A stretch of 64,000 nt of DNA from Pseudomonadota bacterium (lineage in GTDB: Bacteria > Pseudomonadota > Gammaproteobacteria > Acidithiobacillales > Acidithiobacillaceae). The notes below the pieces were generated by a model. The model was not told the origin of the DNA. It searched no databases and saw only the letters and a list, made by a program, of their open reading frames with translations. The stretch's first letter is position 1. Each line of letters opens with the position of its first letter. The position numbers were made by a program, and so were the translations under genes. The stretch is taken from contig JAKARO010000005.1 of the NCBI GenBank assembly GCA_021821885.1, positions 1 through 64,000 on the forward strand. Direction: 5' to 3'. Positions 52,650-62,777 of the stretch are shown piece after piece.

Positions 52650-54402
52650 GTGCGCCCGGCAGGGCGCACCTACTTGGAGGTGGAAGTCCTCTACCGGCCC
52701 GGCAGGGGGAACGGTTAGCCGAAGGCAAAGGCTACGCGGTTGACTGCGGGTCTGGAGGAAGCCGGGTGGCAAAGCGCTGGCCTGACGAACAGGAAGCGGA
52801 TACGAGGCGACGCATTGGGGTGAGATGTCAATGATCATCGAAGCCCGAATCTTGCACGGAACGGTGCGGCGTAAATCCGACAGGCATAAGCGTGAAGGTG
52901 GGTGCGCAATACTTGGGGAGATCTGGTCGTGTGCCCGAGAGGGCTACCGGCGTCGAGAGGCGACGGGATGCGCGGCCAGAAGTCAGCAGGGGCCATAGTG
53001 GGTGTCGGCACGGACCGAAGGGCCGAACGGGTGGAACCGAGAGTAGGACGATCGATCTTGAAGCCTATTGATGAGGCAGAAGCCGCTGTGAGGCGGGCCG
53101 GGCGCGAAGCAGCCGGACGGAATCCGGGGAGGGCGCGTGTCGGTGCCGAGGTGGGCGCAGCGACGAACTGGCGAACGAAATCGGAGGGCCGTCGGCTCAT
53201 GGAGCAGGTGGTCGAAGGCAACAACAGGCAAAAGGCGTACAGCCGGGTCATGAGCAATCGCGGGGCGCCGGGTATCGACGGTCTGCGCTGCTTGACGGGA
53301 CGTACCTGCCGCGAGCGGTACGCCGGGTGGATATTCCCAAGCCGCAAGGCGGGGTGAGGACACTGGGCGTGCCCACCGTGGTGGAACGGCTGATCCAGCA
53401 GGCCCTGCACCAGGTGATGCAGCCGATCTTCGAGCCGACGTTCTCGAGCACTACGGCTTCCGTCCGGGACGCAGCGCGGGGCAGGCGGTGCGCCGGGCTG
53501 CGGGGTACATCCGGGGCGGCAAGCGCTGGGTGGTGGACATGGACCTGGAGAAGTTCTTCGACCGTGTGAACCACGACGTGCTGATGCACCGGGTCGCCAG
53601 GAGGATTGAGGACAGGCGCGTCCTGACCCTGATCCGCCGCTTCCTGCAAGCGGGCCTGGGGGCCGACGGGGTCGAGACGGCAAGGACACAGGGCACGCCG
53701 CAGGGCGGGCCGCTGTCGCCGCTGCTGTCGAACATCTTGTTTGACCCGCCTGGACCGCGAACTGGAGCGGCGCGGACTGGCCTTCTGCCGGTACGCCGAC
53801 GACTGCAACATCTACGTATCCAGCGAGCGCGCCGGGCAGTGGATCATGACCGGGATCACGGCGTTCCTCGCGGAGCGTCTGAAGCTGACCGTGAACGCGG
53901 CCAGGAGCGCGGTGGCGCGGCCCTGGCAACTCAAGTTCCTAGGCTACAGCGTCACCGACCTGTGCCTGCGGGGGCGCGGGCACTCGCTGGTGCGGACCAT
54001 CGAGGAGCTGCGGCCGGTCCTGCGCGGCTGGATGAACTACTTCCAGCACACGCAGGGCCGCCGCGCCCTGGAGGAACTGGACGCGTGGATCCGCCGTCGA
54101 CTGCGCGTCATCGCGTGGCGTCAGTGGAAGTGGCCCCATACCCGCGAATCGCGCCTGCGCGCGCTCGGCCTGGACGCACAGCGCACCTGGAACTTGAGCG
54201 TCAATGGGCGCGGGCCGTGGTGGAACGCCGGGGCGCTGCACATGCGCCATGCGCTGCCGCCGAAATACTTTGCCAACTTGGGGCTGGTCTCGCTGGTGGA
54301 CACCCACCAGCGGCTTCAGTGTTCTGCTTGAACCGCCGGATGCGGAACCGCACGCCCGGTGGTGTGAGAGGGCTGAGGGGGTAACCCCTCACCCTACTCG
54401 AT
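52650..54402 (+). mobile_element. Group II intron, class IIC-like, inserted after the rplQ terminator
   Basis: The 5' end GTGCGCCCGGCAGGGCGCAC has the group II GTGYG start. A structured region of about 500 bases then precedes the reverse transcriptase remnant. Domain V is complete at 54330-54363: ACCGCCGG pairs with CCGGTGGT, with the CGC catalytic triad at 54334-54336, an upper stem TGCG/CGCA capped by GAAC, and a two-base CG bulge. Domain VI follows with TGAGGGG/CCCCTCA, and the 3' end is ...CTACTCGAT. Insertion just after an intrinsic terminator and the CGC triad point to class C. Ends are accurate to about 2 bases. Confidence 0.88.
53199..54331 (+). pseudogene. ltrA: Group II intron reverse transcriptase/maturase, frameshifted
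   Basis: RT motifs are spread over several frames. MEQVVEGNNRQKAYSRVMSNRGAPGIDG runs to about 53283. About 20 codons are then missing, and GTYLPRAVRRVDIPKPQGGVRTLGVPTVVERLIQQALHQVMQPIFEPTFS is in a second frame. A shift near 53445 leads to EHYGFRPGRSA, VVDMDLEKFFDRVNHDVL and GTPQGGPLSPLLSNILFD. A shift near 53745 leads to LDRELERRGLAFCRYADDCNIYV and the maturase X domain, ending LVSLVDTHQRLQCSA. The YADD active site survives. No C-terminal HNH endonuclease domain. The protein cannot be made, so mobility would require help in trans. Confidence 0.85.
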
Positions 54403-57193
54403 TATGGCGCCTATTTTCTTTCTGATTGCGGACGTGCCTGGCCAGATATGGACCCGTCTTCGAATATGGGCTGTCCATGATTTGCTCTGGTGTTCCGGCA
54501 GCAATAATGCTCCCGCCACCTTCACCACCCTCAGGCCCCAGGTCCACAATCCAGTCTGCCGTTTTAACTACATCAAGGTTGTGCTCGATCACGATAACGG
54601 TGTTACCGGCATCAACCAGTTGCTGCAAAACCTTGAGCAGCATTGCGATGTCGTGAAAATGAAGTCCCGTCGTCGGCTCGTCCAGGATATACAAGGTTTT
54701 TCCCGTATCCCGTCTGGACAGCTCGCGGGAAAGCTTTACGCGTTGCGCTTCGCCACCGGACAGTGTGGTGGCAGACTGGCCTAGGTGGATATAGCCCAAA
54801 CCGACATCCAGGAGTGTTTGCAGCTTCCTCGCTACTGGCGGGACCGGGTCAAAAAACTCCCTTGCCTCATCTATAGTCATTTCCAGAACTTCGTGGATCG
54901 TTTTTCCCTTGTAGCGAATTTCCAGCGTTTCCCGTTTATAACGCTGGCCGCGGCAGACGTCGCAGGGGACATACACATCCGGGAGAAAGTGCATCTCCAC
55001 GCGTATTACTCCTTCCCCTTCACAGGTCTCGCAGCGCCCGCCCCGCACGTTGAAACTAAATCTTCCTGGCCCGTAGCCTCTTGCGCGTGCTTCTGGCGTA
55101 CCGGAAAAAAGCTCTCTGATCGTCGTAAACAGCCCGGTATAAGTCGCCGGATTGCTCCGAGGCGTTCTGCCAATTGGGCTCTGGTCAATGGAGATCACCT
55201 TGTCCAGATGCTCAAGGCCATGAAGAACGCCATATGGAGCCGGGGTTGCCTGGGCATGCATGAGATGCCGCGCGCAGGCGGGGTAGAGAGTGTCGTTGAC
55301 TAGCGTGGACTTTCCGGATCCGCTCACACCCGTTATGCAGGTAAATAGCCCAATAGGTATGCTGAGATTGACTTTCTTCAGGTTATTGCCTGTGGCTCCA
55401 CCGAGTAAGAGCTGTTGCAGGCCAGGAGGCCGGCGTCTTTCCGGGATAGCAATGCAAAGATCACCGCGCAGGTATTTACCCGTGAGAGAGGTGGGGTGTG
55501 CCTCAATAACCGCTGGATGCCCATGCGCGACAACTTCTCCACCGTGTACGCCAGCGGCTGGTCCCATGTCCACTACGTAGTCGGCAGCCCTGATAGCATC
55601 CTCGTCATGTTCGACGACGATAACCGTATTGCCAAGGTCTCGAAGCCGGACAAGAGTCTGAATCAGCCGGTCATTATCGCGTTGATGCAGCCCGATTGAT
55701 GGTTCGTCCAGAACATACATTACGCCGACAAGACCTGCACCAATCTGCGATGCCAGGCGAATCCGCTGGGATTCTCCACCGGAGAGAGTTTCAGCCGCGC
55801 GGTCCAGAGCCAGATATTCAAGGCCAACATCCAGCAGAAACTGCAGGCGGCTCGTAATTTCCCTAAGTATTCGTTCAGAAATGACCGCATCTTTTCCCTG
55901 GAGATTCAGGTTCAGAAAATGTCCGCGGGCTTCTCTTATGGATAGAGAGGAGGCTTCATGGATGGCAATGTTTCCTACCCGGACCATTCTGGCTTCTTCC
56001 CGTAAGCGGCTGCCGTGGCAGGTGGGGCAGGGGAGCTTGCCCATGTAGCGGGAAATTTCTTCGCGAATCAGGCTGGACTGCGTTTCGCGAAGACGTCTCT
56101 CCAGTGCCGGTATGACTCCTTCAAACCGGTTTGAGGCAGGCTGTTCTTTCAGGCCATATAGTATGGACTGCTGTATCGTGGGTGGCAGGAATTGCCATGG
56201 GTCATCCATCGAAAAGCCCAGCTGAACGGATAGGCGTGCCAGAAGTGAGGCATACTGGTCGCGCTGATATTGCTGCCACGGCACGATCGCACCATCCGCC
56301 AGACTGAGCTGGGTGTTGGGAACCAGAAGAGCGGGATCGAAAAAAGTGATTTCTCCTAGGCCATCGCATTTCGGACAGGCGCCAGCGGGATTGTTGAAAG
56401 AAAAAAGTCTGGGTTCGAGCTGGGGAAAGGAGCGACCGCAGTGGTTGCAGGCATGCCGGGCCGAGAACAGCTGTTCCTGGTCCAGATCCGGGCGGACCAC
56501 GATCGCCTGTTCGTCTGCGATATTTAGTGCGGTCTCCATTGATTCTGCAAGCCGGCTCCGGGTATCCTGACGTACAACAAGGCGGTCAACTACTGCCTCA
56601 ATGCGATGCTTGCGTTTTGGATCAAGGACCGGAATGGTATCCAGTTCCAGCATCTGGCCGTCTATGCGGGCGCGTATCAGGCCCCGTGCACGCAGTCCCT
56701 GAAAAATTTCTTCATGACCGCCTTTCCTGTCACGGACAACCGGAGCTAGAACCATGATGCGCTCACCATCCGGCCATGTAAGCATGGTGTCAACCATCTG
56801 GCTGATGCTCTGGCTCTGGATAGGTTCTCCACAGCACCAGGGGGTGCCGACACGTGCGTAGAGCAGACGGAGATAGTCGTGAATTTCGGTAACGGTACCG
56901 ACGGTCGAACGCGGATTGTGGGAAGTGGACTTTTGCTCAATGGCAATGGCGGGTGACAGGCCCTCAATGGCATCCACATCGGGTTTTCCCATCAACGACA
57001 GAAACTGTCGTGCATAGGCAGAGAGACTTTCTACATAGCGCCGCTGCCCTTCAGCATAGAGAGTATCGAAGGCCAGGGAAGATTTTCCGGATCCGGATAG
57101 ACCGGTAACGACAACGAACCGGTCACGGGGAATGCGGAGCGATACATTTTTGAGGTTATGGGTGCGGGCCCCACGAATCTCGATGTGGTCCAT
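54389..57193 (-). CDS. uvrA: Excinuclease ABC subunit UvrA
   Basis: UvrA recognises DNA damage in nucleotide excision repair. The protein of 934 residues has two ABC ATPase modules: [20 protein letters not shown] near 31 and [19 protein letters not shown] in the second half, each with LSGGE signatures. It also has zinc modules CNHCGRSF...CPKC and CETCEGEG...CDVC. ATG at 57193 gives [16 protein letters not shown], the family start. The frame opens at a TTG seven codons earlier. The last four residues and stop (NRVG, TGA) come from the 3' end of the group II intron. Without it the gene would end ...RRHK with TAA. Confidence 0.97.
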   Translation of the reverse strand: MDHIEIRGARTHNLKNVSLRIPRDRFVVVTGLSGSGKSSLAFDTLYAEGQRRYVESLSAYARQFLSLMGKPDVDAIEGLSPAIAIEQKSTSHNPRSTVGTVTEIHDYLRLLYARVGTPWCCGEPIQSQSISQMVDTMLTWPDGERIMVLAPVVRDRKGGHEEIFQGLRARGLIRARIDGQMLELDTIPVLDPKRKHRIEAVVDRLVVRQDTRSRLAESMETALNIADEQAIVVRPDLDQEQLFSARHACNHCGRSFPQLEPRLFSFNNPAGACPKCDGLGEITFFDPALLVPNTQLSLADGAIVPWQQYQRDQYASLLARLSVQLGFSMDDPWQFLPPTIQQSILYGLKEQPASNRFEGVIPALERRLRETQSSLIREEISRYMGKLPCPTCHGSRLREEARMVRVGNIAIHEASSLSIREARGHFLNLNLQGKDAVISERILREITSRLQFLLDVGLEYLALDRAAETLSGGESQRIRLASQIGAGLVGVMYVLDEPSIGLHQRDNDRLIQTLVRLRDLGNTVIVVEHDEDAIRAADYVVDMGPAAGVHGGEVVAHGHPAVIEAHPTSLTGKYLRGDLCIAIPERRRPPGLQQLLLGGATGNNLKKVNLSIPIGLFTCITGVSGSGKSTLVNDTLYPACARHLMHAQATPAPYGVLHGLEHLDKVISIDQSPIGRTPRSNPATYTGLFTTIRELFSGTPEARARGYGPGRFSFNVRGGRCETCEGEGVIRVEMHFLPDVYVPCDVCRGQRYKRETLEIRYKGKTIHEVLEMTIDEAREFFDPVPPVARKLQTLLDVGLGYIHLGQSATTLSGGEAQRVKLSRELSRRDTGKTLYILDEPTTGLHFHDIAMLLKVLQQLVDAGNTVIVIEHNLDVVKTADWIVDLGPEGGEGGGSIIAAGTPEQIMDSPYSKTGPYLARHVRNQKENRRHNRVG

Positions 57194-57225
57194 GGAGTTT
57201 GCTTCAGCCGTCAAGAGAATGGGAT

Positions 57226-57231
57226 ATTATA
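57226..57231 (-). promoter_or_regulatory. Perfect -10 element for uvrA
   Basis: TATAAT on the minus strand at 57231-57226, with GGGACG 17 bases upstream as a poor -35. Predicted start about 25 bases before the uvrA ATG. No clear CTG-N10-CAG LexA box was seen in the 84-base uvrA-ssb divergent gap. Confidence 0.5.
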
Positions 57232-57277
57232 GGCATTAATGGGACTTTCGTCCCCTGGTTTGAGAGGAGTCGTATCC

Positions 57278-57748
57278 ATGGCGGGAGTCAATCGGGTGAT
57301 TTTGCTGGGCCATCTTGGACGGGATCCGGAGGTTCGTTATCAGCCTAATGGCGGAGCGATTGCCACTCTTAATCTGGCCACCTCCGAAACATACAAGGAT
57401 CGGGAGGGCAACCGGCAGGAGCGTACTGAGTGGCACAGGGTGGTTTTCTTTGGACGCCCGGCGGAGATCGCAGGAGAATATCTTCGCAAGGGCAGTATGG
57501 CCTATGTGGAGGGGCGCCTGCAGACACGGAAATGGAACGACAAAGAAGGCCAGGAGCGCTATACCACGGAGATTGTGGGAGACCGGCTACAATTGGTTGG
57601 CGCGCGCGGTGGCAGCGGCAGTTCCTCCAGCATCGAGGAGGAAACACCACCAGTGCAGCGGGGGTTCGGTAGCGGGGGAGGAAACCAGCGAGGGAATATG
57701 CCACCAGCACCGCCTATGGAAGATTTCGATGATGACATTCCGTTCTGA
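57278..57748 (+). CDS. ssb: Single-stranded DNA-binding protein
   Basis: The 156-residue SSB has the OB-fold sequence [75 protein letters not shown], a Gly/Ser/Pro-rich linker and the acidic interaction tip [11 protein letters not shown] at 57278 follows GAGAGGAG. Divergent from uvrA, an arrangement also found in enterobacteria. Monocistronic, with its own terminator. Confidence 0.97.
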   Translation: MAGVNRVILLGHLGRDPEVRYQPNGGAIATLNLATSETYKDREGNRQERTEWHRVVFFGRPAEIAGEYLRKGSMAYVEGRLQTRKWNDKEGQERYTTEIVGDRLQLVGARGGSGSSSSIEEETPPVQRGFGSGGGNQRGNMPPAPPMEDFDDDIPF

Positions 57749-57784
57749 CCCGTACCTTTTGGTGTATTTGTAAATATTTCAACC

Positions 57785-57812
57785 AAAAGCCTTGTTTATC
57801 AGGGCTTTTTTA
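57785..57812 (+). terminator. Rho-independent terminator after ssb
   Basis: AAAAGCCTTG pairs with CAGGGCTTTT over loop TTTAT, continuing into TTTTTTATT. Located 36 bases after the ssb stop. Confidence 0.85.
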
Positions 57813-57814
57813 TT

Positions 57815-58031
57815 GTTTGAACCGGCCTGTTCCTTGCGGCAGCGATGCTTTCTGTAACCTGGGCTGCTTATGCGCTTGCGGTCAGGCAGGAGAGATGTGG
57901 TTCAGGAGAAAATTATGTCTGGCTTTCGGTGCGTTACCGCGGGCTGTTGTAGCTGGGGCGGGCCAGACCGATGCCACAGGTATCCGGGTACTTGAGATCA
58001 AAGAGGGTGGTTCAGCGCTGGAAGGATGTTC
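57815..58031. other. ssb-radA gap without a confident gene
   Basis: About 217 bases. The plus strand has short open stretches (for example WFRRKLCLAFGALPRAVVAGAGQ... then TGIRVLEIKEGG from about 57895) that hint at a signal peptide followed by a mature domain. The frame then runs as antisense into radA, and another frame carries stops. It may be the broken start of an exported protein, or chance. No RNA gene recognised. Confidence 0.3.
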
Positions 58032-59417
58032 TTATGATCCAAACGCTGCGTTGACCGCATCAGACAGAGAGTGGCATGGGAGGAGACGGAATTCTGGGGA
58101 AGGGGAGGTTGGGCATTCTTCGGAGTATGGGAAAATCGCATGCCGGAAACCTAGCTTGGAGGCTTCCCTCAGGCGGTTTTCGGTGCCGGTAACTGGGCGG
58201 ACCTCGCCAGCAAGCCCCAATTCTCCAAAAACGATAAAATCCCTGCTGTCTAGAGGCTGGTTTCGAAAGGCACTAAGTACCGCCAGTGCAACAGCCAGAT
58301 CGCTGGCAGGCTCCATCACTCTTACGCCCCCAGCGATATTGACAAAGACATCCTGGTCAAAAAGGAAACTTCCCCCATGGCGGTGAAGAATGGCAAGCAG
58401 GAGCGACAGGCGATTTGGATCCATGCCAAGGGCAACCCGGCGTGGATTGGCCAGGGAGCTCGGAGTGACGAGTGCCTGGACCTCTACAAGCAGGGTCCGG
58501 GTTCCCTCCTGTGTGGGCAGAACCACGCTGCCAGCGACCGGGCGGCGGTGTTGGGACAGAAAAAGCTGAGAGGGGTTTTCTACCTCCTGTAGACCCCCTT
58601 CACGCATCTCGAAGACGCCCAGTTCGTTGGCGGCACCGAACCGATTTTTGATGGCTCTGACAATACGGTAGGGACTGCCTGCTTCGCCTTCGAAATACAG
58701 TACGGTGTCCACCATATGTTCCAGAACGCGGGGTCCGGCAATGCCTCCTTCTTTTGTGACATGGCCTACCATCCAGACACTGGTTTCGTGGGTTTTTGCA
58801 TATCGCACGAGTCGTGCGGCGCATTCGCGGACCTGGGCGACCGAGCCAGGTGCTGACTGGAGGGTGTCACTATACAGTGTCTGGATGGAATCAATCAGCA
58901 GGACATCGGGTGAGGCCTCTACCAGAAAGCTCTCGATACTCTCCCAGTGATTTTCCGCCATGATCTGGATATTTTTCCGGTCAATCCCCAGCCTTTTTGC
59001 CCGCATGGCCACCTGGGCACTGGATTCTTCCCCTGTGATATACAGGATGTTGCCGGTCACGTTTCTTGCCAGTCCATCCGCTGTTTGCAGTAGCAGAGTG
59101 GATTTTCCGATCCCGGGCTCTCCCCCCAGCAGAATAGCTGCACCTGGTACGAGGCCCCCTCCAAGAACCCTGTCCAGTTCTCCAAGACTGCTGCCAGTTC
59201 TCTCCACAGCCGCCATGCAAACTTCATCCAAATACCGGGGGGGGCTGGCGATGGCATAGGCAGAATTTCCACCGGGGCGACCGGAAGGTTTCCCCCCTCT
59301 TGCCCGCCTTTCTTCCACGAAACTGTTCCAGTCACCACAGTCTGGACACTGTCCCAGCCATTTTGGACTGGATGACCCACAGCTCTGGCAGACGTAGAGA
59401 GACTTTTCACGGCTCAC
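58032..59417 (-). CDS. radA: DNA repair protein RadA
   Basis: RadA is a RecA-like ATPase that drives branch migration in recombination. The 461-residue protein has the N-terminal zinc finger YVCQSCGSSSPKWLGQCPDCGDWNS, Walker A GGEPGIGKSTLLLQ, Walker B DVLLIDSIQ, the RadA-specific KNRFGA motif and a C-terminal Lon-like domain. GTG start at 59417 overlaps the alr stop by 4 bases, so it is translated after alr. Confidence 0.97.
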   Translation of the reverse strand: MSREKSLYVCQSCGSSSPKWLGQCPDCGDWNSFVEERRARGGKPSGRPGGNSAYAIASPPRYLDEVCMAAVERTGSSLGELDRVLGGGLVPGAAILLGGEPGIGKSTLLLQTADGLARNVTGNILYITGEESSAQVAMRAKRLGIDRKNIQIMAENHWESIESFLVEASPDVLLIDSIQTLYSDTLQSAPGSVAQVRECAARLVRYAKTHETSVWMVGHVTKEGGIAGPRVLEHMVDTVLYFEGEAGSPYRIVRAIKNRFGAANELGVFEMREGGLQEVENPSQLFLSQHRRPVAGSVVLPTQEGTRTLLVEVQALVTPSSLANPRRVALGMDPNRLSLLLAILHRHGGSFLFDQDVFVNIAGGVRVMEPASDLAVALAVLSAFRNQPLDSRDFIVFGELGLAGEVRPVTGTENRLREASKLGFRHAIFPYSEECPTSPSPEFRLLPCHSLSDAVNAAFGS

Positions 59418-60514
59418 GGGATTGTTATCCGTGGCACACGGGAAGCGATACGTGTGCCTATTTCGTACGGAATGGTGTCCAGGGATATGGCTATTTCCTC
59501 AAGAGGCAGTTCTTTCCCTCCCATAAGAAGCACAGAATCCCCATACCGGGCATCAGAATGCGTAAGATCCGCAAAGCATAAATCCATGCTGATCCTGCCG
59601 AGTGTACGGCTATGCTGGCCATTGACGACTATGGGGGCCCCATTTCCCAGGCGGCGATCATATCCATCTCCATAGCCACAGGCGATAATGCCAACCCGGG
59701 AGGCTTCCCTGGCCTGCCAGGCAGCTCCATAGCCCAGCCAGCTCCCGGATGGAAGCTCCCGCACGGAAACTATCTGGCTTTGCCATGTCAGAACAGGAAG
59801 CAGACCCAGTGCACGGCCCGTTTCTGAAACAAAGGGGGAGAGCCCATAGAGCATAAGCCCCGGCCGTATCCAGGAAGTCTTCGACTGCGGCATTGAGAGG
59901 ATCGCCCCCGAGTTCGGCAGGGAATGCTCTCCAAGTGTGCAGTGCCCAAATTCCCGAACGGCTTTCTGGAATATCTCGATCTGGTAGGTATTGTAGGGAT
60001 CTTCCGGGGTATCGCTTCGGGCAAGATGGCTCAGCAGACCCAAAATACGGAGAGAAATGTTTCTGGTTGCGTTTAGCTGGTTGAAAACACCCGGCAGTTC
60101 TGCTGGAGAAAAGCCTAGGCGATGCATTCCAGAATCCACTTTCAGAAAAATTTCCAGGGAGGAAGAGCTGTCCATGTTCTGGATCCAGTAAAGCTGCTCC
60201 TGGTTGTGGATAACCAGACGGTGTCCATGTGCCGATGCAAGGGCTAGTTCTTCACCAGAAAATGCTCCGGCAAGTACTGTACACGATGGCCGGAGACCAA
60301 GCCCATGAATCTCTTCGGCTTCTTCAATGCTCGCAACGGCAAAACCATCCACACCAGCGGCTGCAAGCACGGCCGCACACTGTTTTGCCCCATGTCCGTA
60401 GGCGTTGGCCTTGATGGCTGCCATGATGCGGCTTCCGGGCATAAGCGCACGCACCCGGGCAAGATTGTGCTGTAGTGCACGGGCAGAGATCAGCGCATGA
60501 TTCGGTCTGGACAT
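59414..60514 (-). CDS. alr: Alanine racemase
   Basis: This PLP enzyme makes D-alanine for peptidoglycan. Start MSRPNHALISARALQHNL at 60514 gives 366 residues. The frame is open for another 56 codons upstream but without family sequence. PLP lysine in IKANAYGHGA, HLARSD region, catalytic tyrosine in WLGYGAAW, GYGDGY and GRISMDLCFADLT are present. Downstream partner radA overlaps. An 852-base gap separates it from dnaB. Confidence 0.95.
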   Translation of the reverse strand: MSRPNHALISARALQHNLARVRALMPGSRIMAAIKANAYGHGAKQCAAVLAAAGVDGFAVASIEEAEEIHGLGLRPSCTVLAGAFSGEELALASAHGHRLVIHNQEQLYWIQNMDSSSSLEIFLKVDSGMHRLGFSPAELPGVFNQLNATRNISLRILGLLSHLARSDTPEDPYNTYQIEIFQKAVREFGHCTLGEHSLPNSGAILSMPQSKTSWIRPGLMLYGLSPFVSETGRALGLLPVLTWQSQIVSVRELPSGSWLGYGAAWQAREASRVGIIACGYGDGYDRRLGNGAPIVVNGQHSRTLGRISMDLCFADLTHSDARYGDSVLLMGGKELPLEEIAISLDTIPYEIGTRIASRVPRITIP

Positions 60515-61366
60515 TGGACTATGATAGCAGCAGAGCCTCCCCATATGCACAGAATCCCTGTAGAACCCTTCTGGATACTTGGATGGGGCATGGCAGGTTA
60601 TACGGTCTCTCACGGCTCTGGAAATACCGGTTTTGCTCCTGGGCAGGCTGCGGGACTGTGTCCATGTAGAACCATGGATCACTACCAGAAGATGTCAGTA
60701 AGATTATACAGTCTTTAAAGATCCAGCAGGGCGTAACGTGCGGTGGAGAATCCGGCCATGACGGATACCTGAACCTGGACGGCACGGATGGCCAGCGGCT
60801 TGTTGGTGGGAAGTTTCCGTGGCGACAGTTTCCCGTCTGTGTCCGAACTTGCTTGTACGCCCGAGTGGTGAGGGTAAGCCGCGTCAAAAAAACGGGGAAA
60901 TGGCGCACTATCGCCTATACCAATTGGATTGTCCGGACGGCGGGCATCGGACATGGGTCCAGATGGTCCACCCATCACAAGTAGCACCAGAAGAAAAAAT
61001 CCGAAACGAAAGAAAGGAAAAATACCAGTTCGATGCCCAGTGCAGCCCGGCCAGTGGCCATCCCTGTTTGGGCTCTGCCCGGAACGCCAGAAATGGCAGG
61101 GCTGAAGTGACGGATCCCCCAAATGGTTATCTTTGGCAGGGGGGAGGAGACCGGACTGGGCCAGAACGATGGGGCGCGAGGCAACTGGGCAGTGCTGCCC
61201 CATGGCGCGTCGTCCTCATTCCCGTCATCTTCCTGCAATGTGGAAATGCCAGCTTTCTTCCAGCACCGGGAAGCCGCATGCGCAGCAGAAGCCCGTAACC
61301 AGGACATATGGCAGACTGTTTCTTTATAGGACGTCCTGTCTGGAGCAGTTGTCTTCGAGGGGCCGG
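60515..61366. other. 852-base gap between dnaB and alr, no confident gene
   Basis: No recognised gene. On the minus strand an open frame from 61203 to 60715 (162 codons) lies in the operon direction. It includes a hydrophobic run (FFRFGFFLLVLLVMGG) and ends AIRAVQVQVSVMAGFSTARYALLDL. It has no good ribosome binding site, and a second frame (61307-60975) and a plus-strand frame (60819-61298) are equally long. A decayed membrane or exported protein is possible. Nothing resembling tRNA, IS or CRISPR is present. Confidence 0.4.
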
Positions 61367-62743
61367 CTAGGAAAGGTTACCATAGGAATCAGAAGTGGGG
61401 GCGTAGTTTTCGAAGCGGGTATATTCGCCAAAAAAGCTCATCCGTACAGTCCCGACGGGACCATTGCGCTGCTTTCCGATAATGACCTCGGCAACCCCTC
61501 TGACTTCCTCTTTATCCTTGTGGTATACCTCATCACGGTACAGGAACAGGATCAGGTCCGCATCCTGTTCTATGGCCCCTGATTCACGGAGATCCGACAT
61601 CTGCGGGCGTTTTTCAGTCCGGTTTTCCAGGCTCCGGTTCAGCTGGGAGAGCGCAATCACCGGGAGCTGGAGCTCCTTGGCCAATGCCTTGAGGGAGCGG
61701 CTGATTTCAGAAATTTCCGCAACCCGGTTGTCTGAACGTCCTGGAACCTGCATGAGCTGAAGGTAATCGACAACAACAAGCCGGAGATTGTGCTCGCGCT
61801 TCAGCCGGCGCGCCCGGGAGCGGAGTTCTGCAGGAGTGAGAGCCGCCGAATCGTCGGCAAACAGGGGGGCGACATTGAGTTCCCCCACGGCTTGGGCAAT
61901 GCGGGGCCAGTCATCTTTCCCCAACGTACCACTGCGCAGCCTGTGCTGGTCTACCCGTCCCCGGGAGGACAGGGAGCGCAGGACAATTTCCTCATTCGGC
62001 ATTTCCATGCTGAAGATGGCAACTGCCTGTTTTTCCGTACAGGCTACATGCTCCGCAATGTTCATTGCAAAAGCGGTTTTTCCCATGCTGGGACGCCCGG
62101 CAACTATCACCAGCTGCCCCGGATGGAGGCCGGAAGTTTTGTCGTCCAGATCCGCAAACCCGGTCGGAAGACCAGTTATGGCGTTGCGGTCTTTGGCAAC
62201 CTGCTCAATCCGGTCGATGACGCCTGGCAGCACCTCCTTGACCTGGATAAACCCGCTGCCGGCACGGTCCTGGCCCTGGGCCAGATCAAAGACTTTTTTT
62301 TCGGCCATTTCAAGCAGGGCGACTGTTTCCCTGCCTTCCGGCCGGTACGCCAGGTCGGCGATTTCTCTGCCTATGCGGATCAGGGATCTCAGGACTGCCC
62401 GTTCCCGCACGATACGGGCATATGCCTGTACATTGGCTGCAGACGGAGTGGCATTCGCCAGTTCGACAAGATAGGTAACACCGCCGACATCCCGAAGCAG
62501 ATCGTGGTCCTGCAGGAATTCTGCAAGGGTTACTGCATCCAGCTGGCGATGTTCGCCAAGCATCTGGGCAATGGATCCAAAAATCACCTGATGGCGGTGT
62601 TCGTAAAAATCCTCGGCCACCAGCTGTTCAGACACCTGGTCCCATGCATCGGGATCAATGAGCAGCCCGCCAATGACGGACTGTTCTGCTTCACGAGAAT
62701 ACGGGGTTGCCTTGACCGCCCCCGTACTGTCGGGGTCAGACAT
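61367..62743 (-). CDS. dnaB: Replicative DNA helicase DnaB
   Basis: The 458-residue hexameric 5'-3' helicase acts at the replication fork. N-terminal domain: YSREAEQSVIGGLLIDPDAWDQV. C-terminal RecA-like domain: TGLPTGFADLDDKTSGLHPGQLVIVAGRPSMGKTAFAMNIA, FSMEMPNEEI, Walker B VVVDYLQLM and ALSQLNRSLENRTEKRPQMSDLRESGAIEQDADLI. No intein. ATG 62743 is chosen. The frame reaches 62794, overlapping rplI by 17 bases, as an alternative. Confidence 0.97.
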   Translation of the reverse strand: MSDPDSTGAVKATPYSREAEQSVIGGLLIDPDAWDQVSEQLVAEDFYEHRHQVIFGSIAQMLGEHRQLDAVTLAEFLQDHDLLRDVGGVTYLVELANATPSAANVQAYARIVRERAVLRSLIRIGREIADLAYRPEGRETVALLEMAEKKVFDLAQGQDRAGSGFIQVKEVLPGVIDRIEQVAKDRNAITGLPTGFADLDDKTSGLHPGQLVIVAGRPSMGKTAFAMNIAEHVACTEKQAVAIFSMEMPNEEIVLRSLSSRGRVDQHRLRSGTLGKDDWPRIAQAVGELNVAPLFADDSAALTPAELRSRARRLKREHNLRLVVVDYLQLMQVPGRSDNRVAEISEISRSLKALAKELQLPVIALSQLNRSLENRTEKRPQMSDLRESGAIEQDADLILFLYRDEVYHKDKEEVRGVAEVIIGKQRNGPVGTVRMSFFGEYTRFENYAPTSDSYGNLS

Positions 62744-62777
62744 GCGGTATGCTGCCCCGGATACTCCGTTCGAGGTG

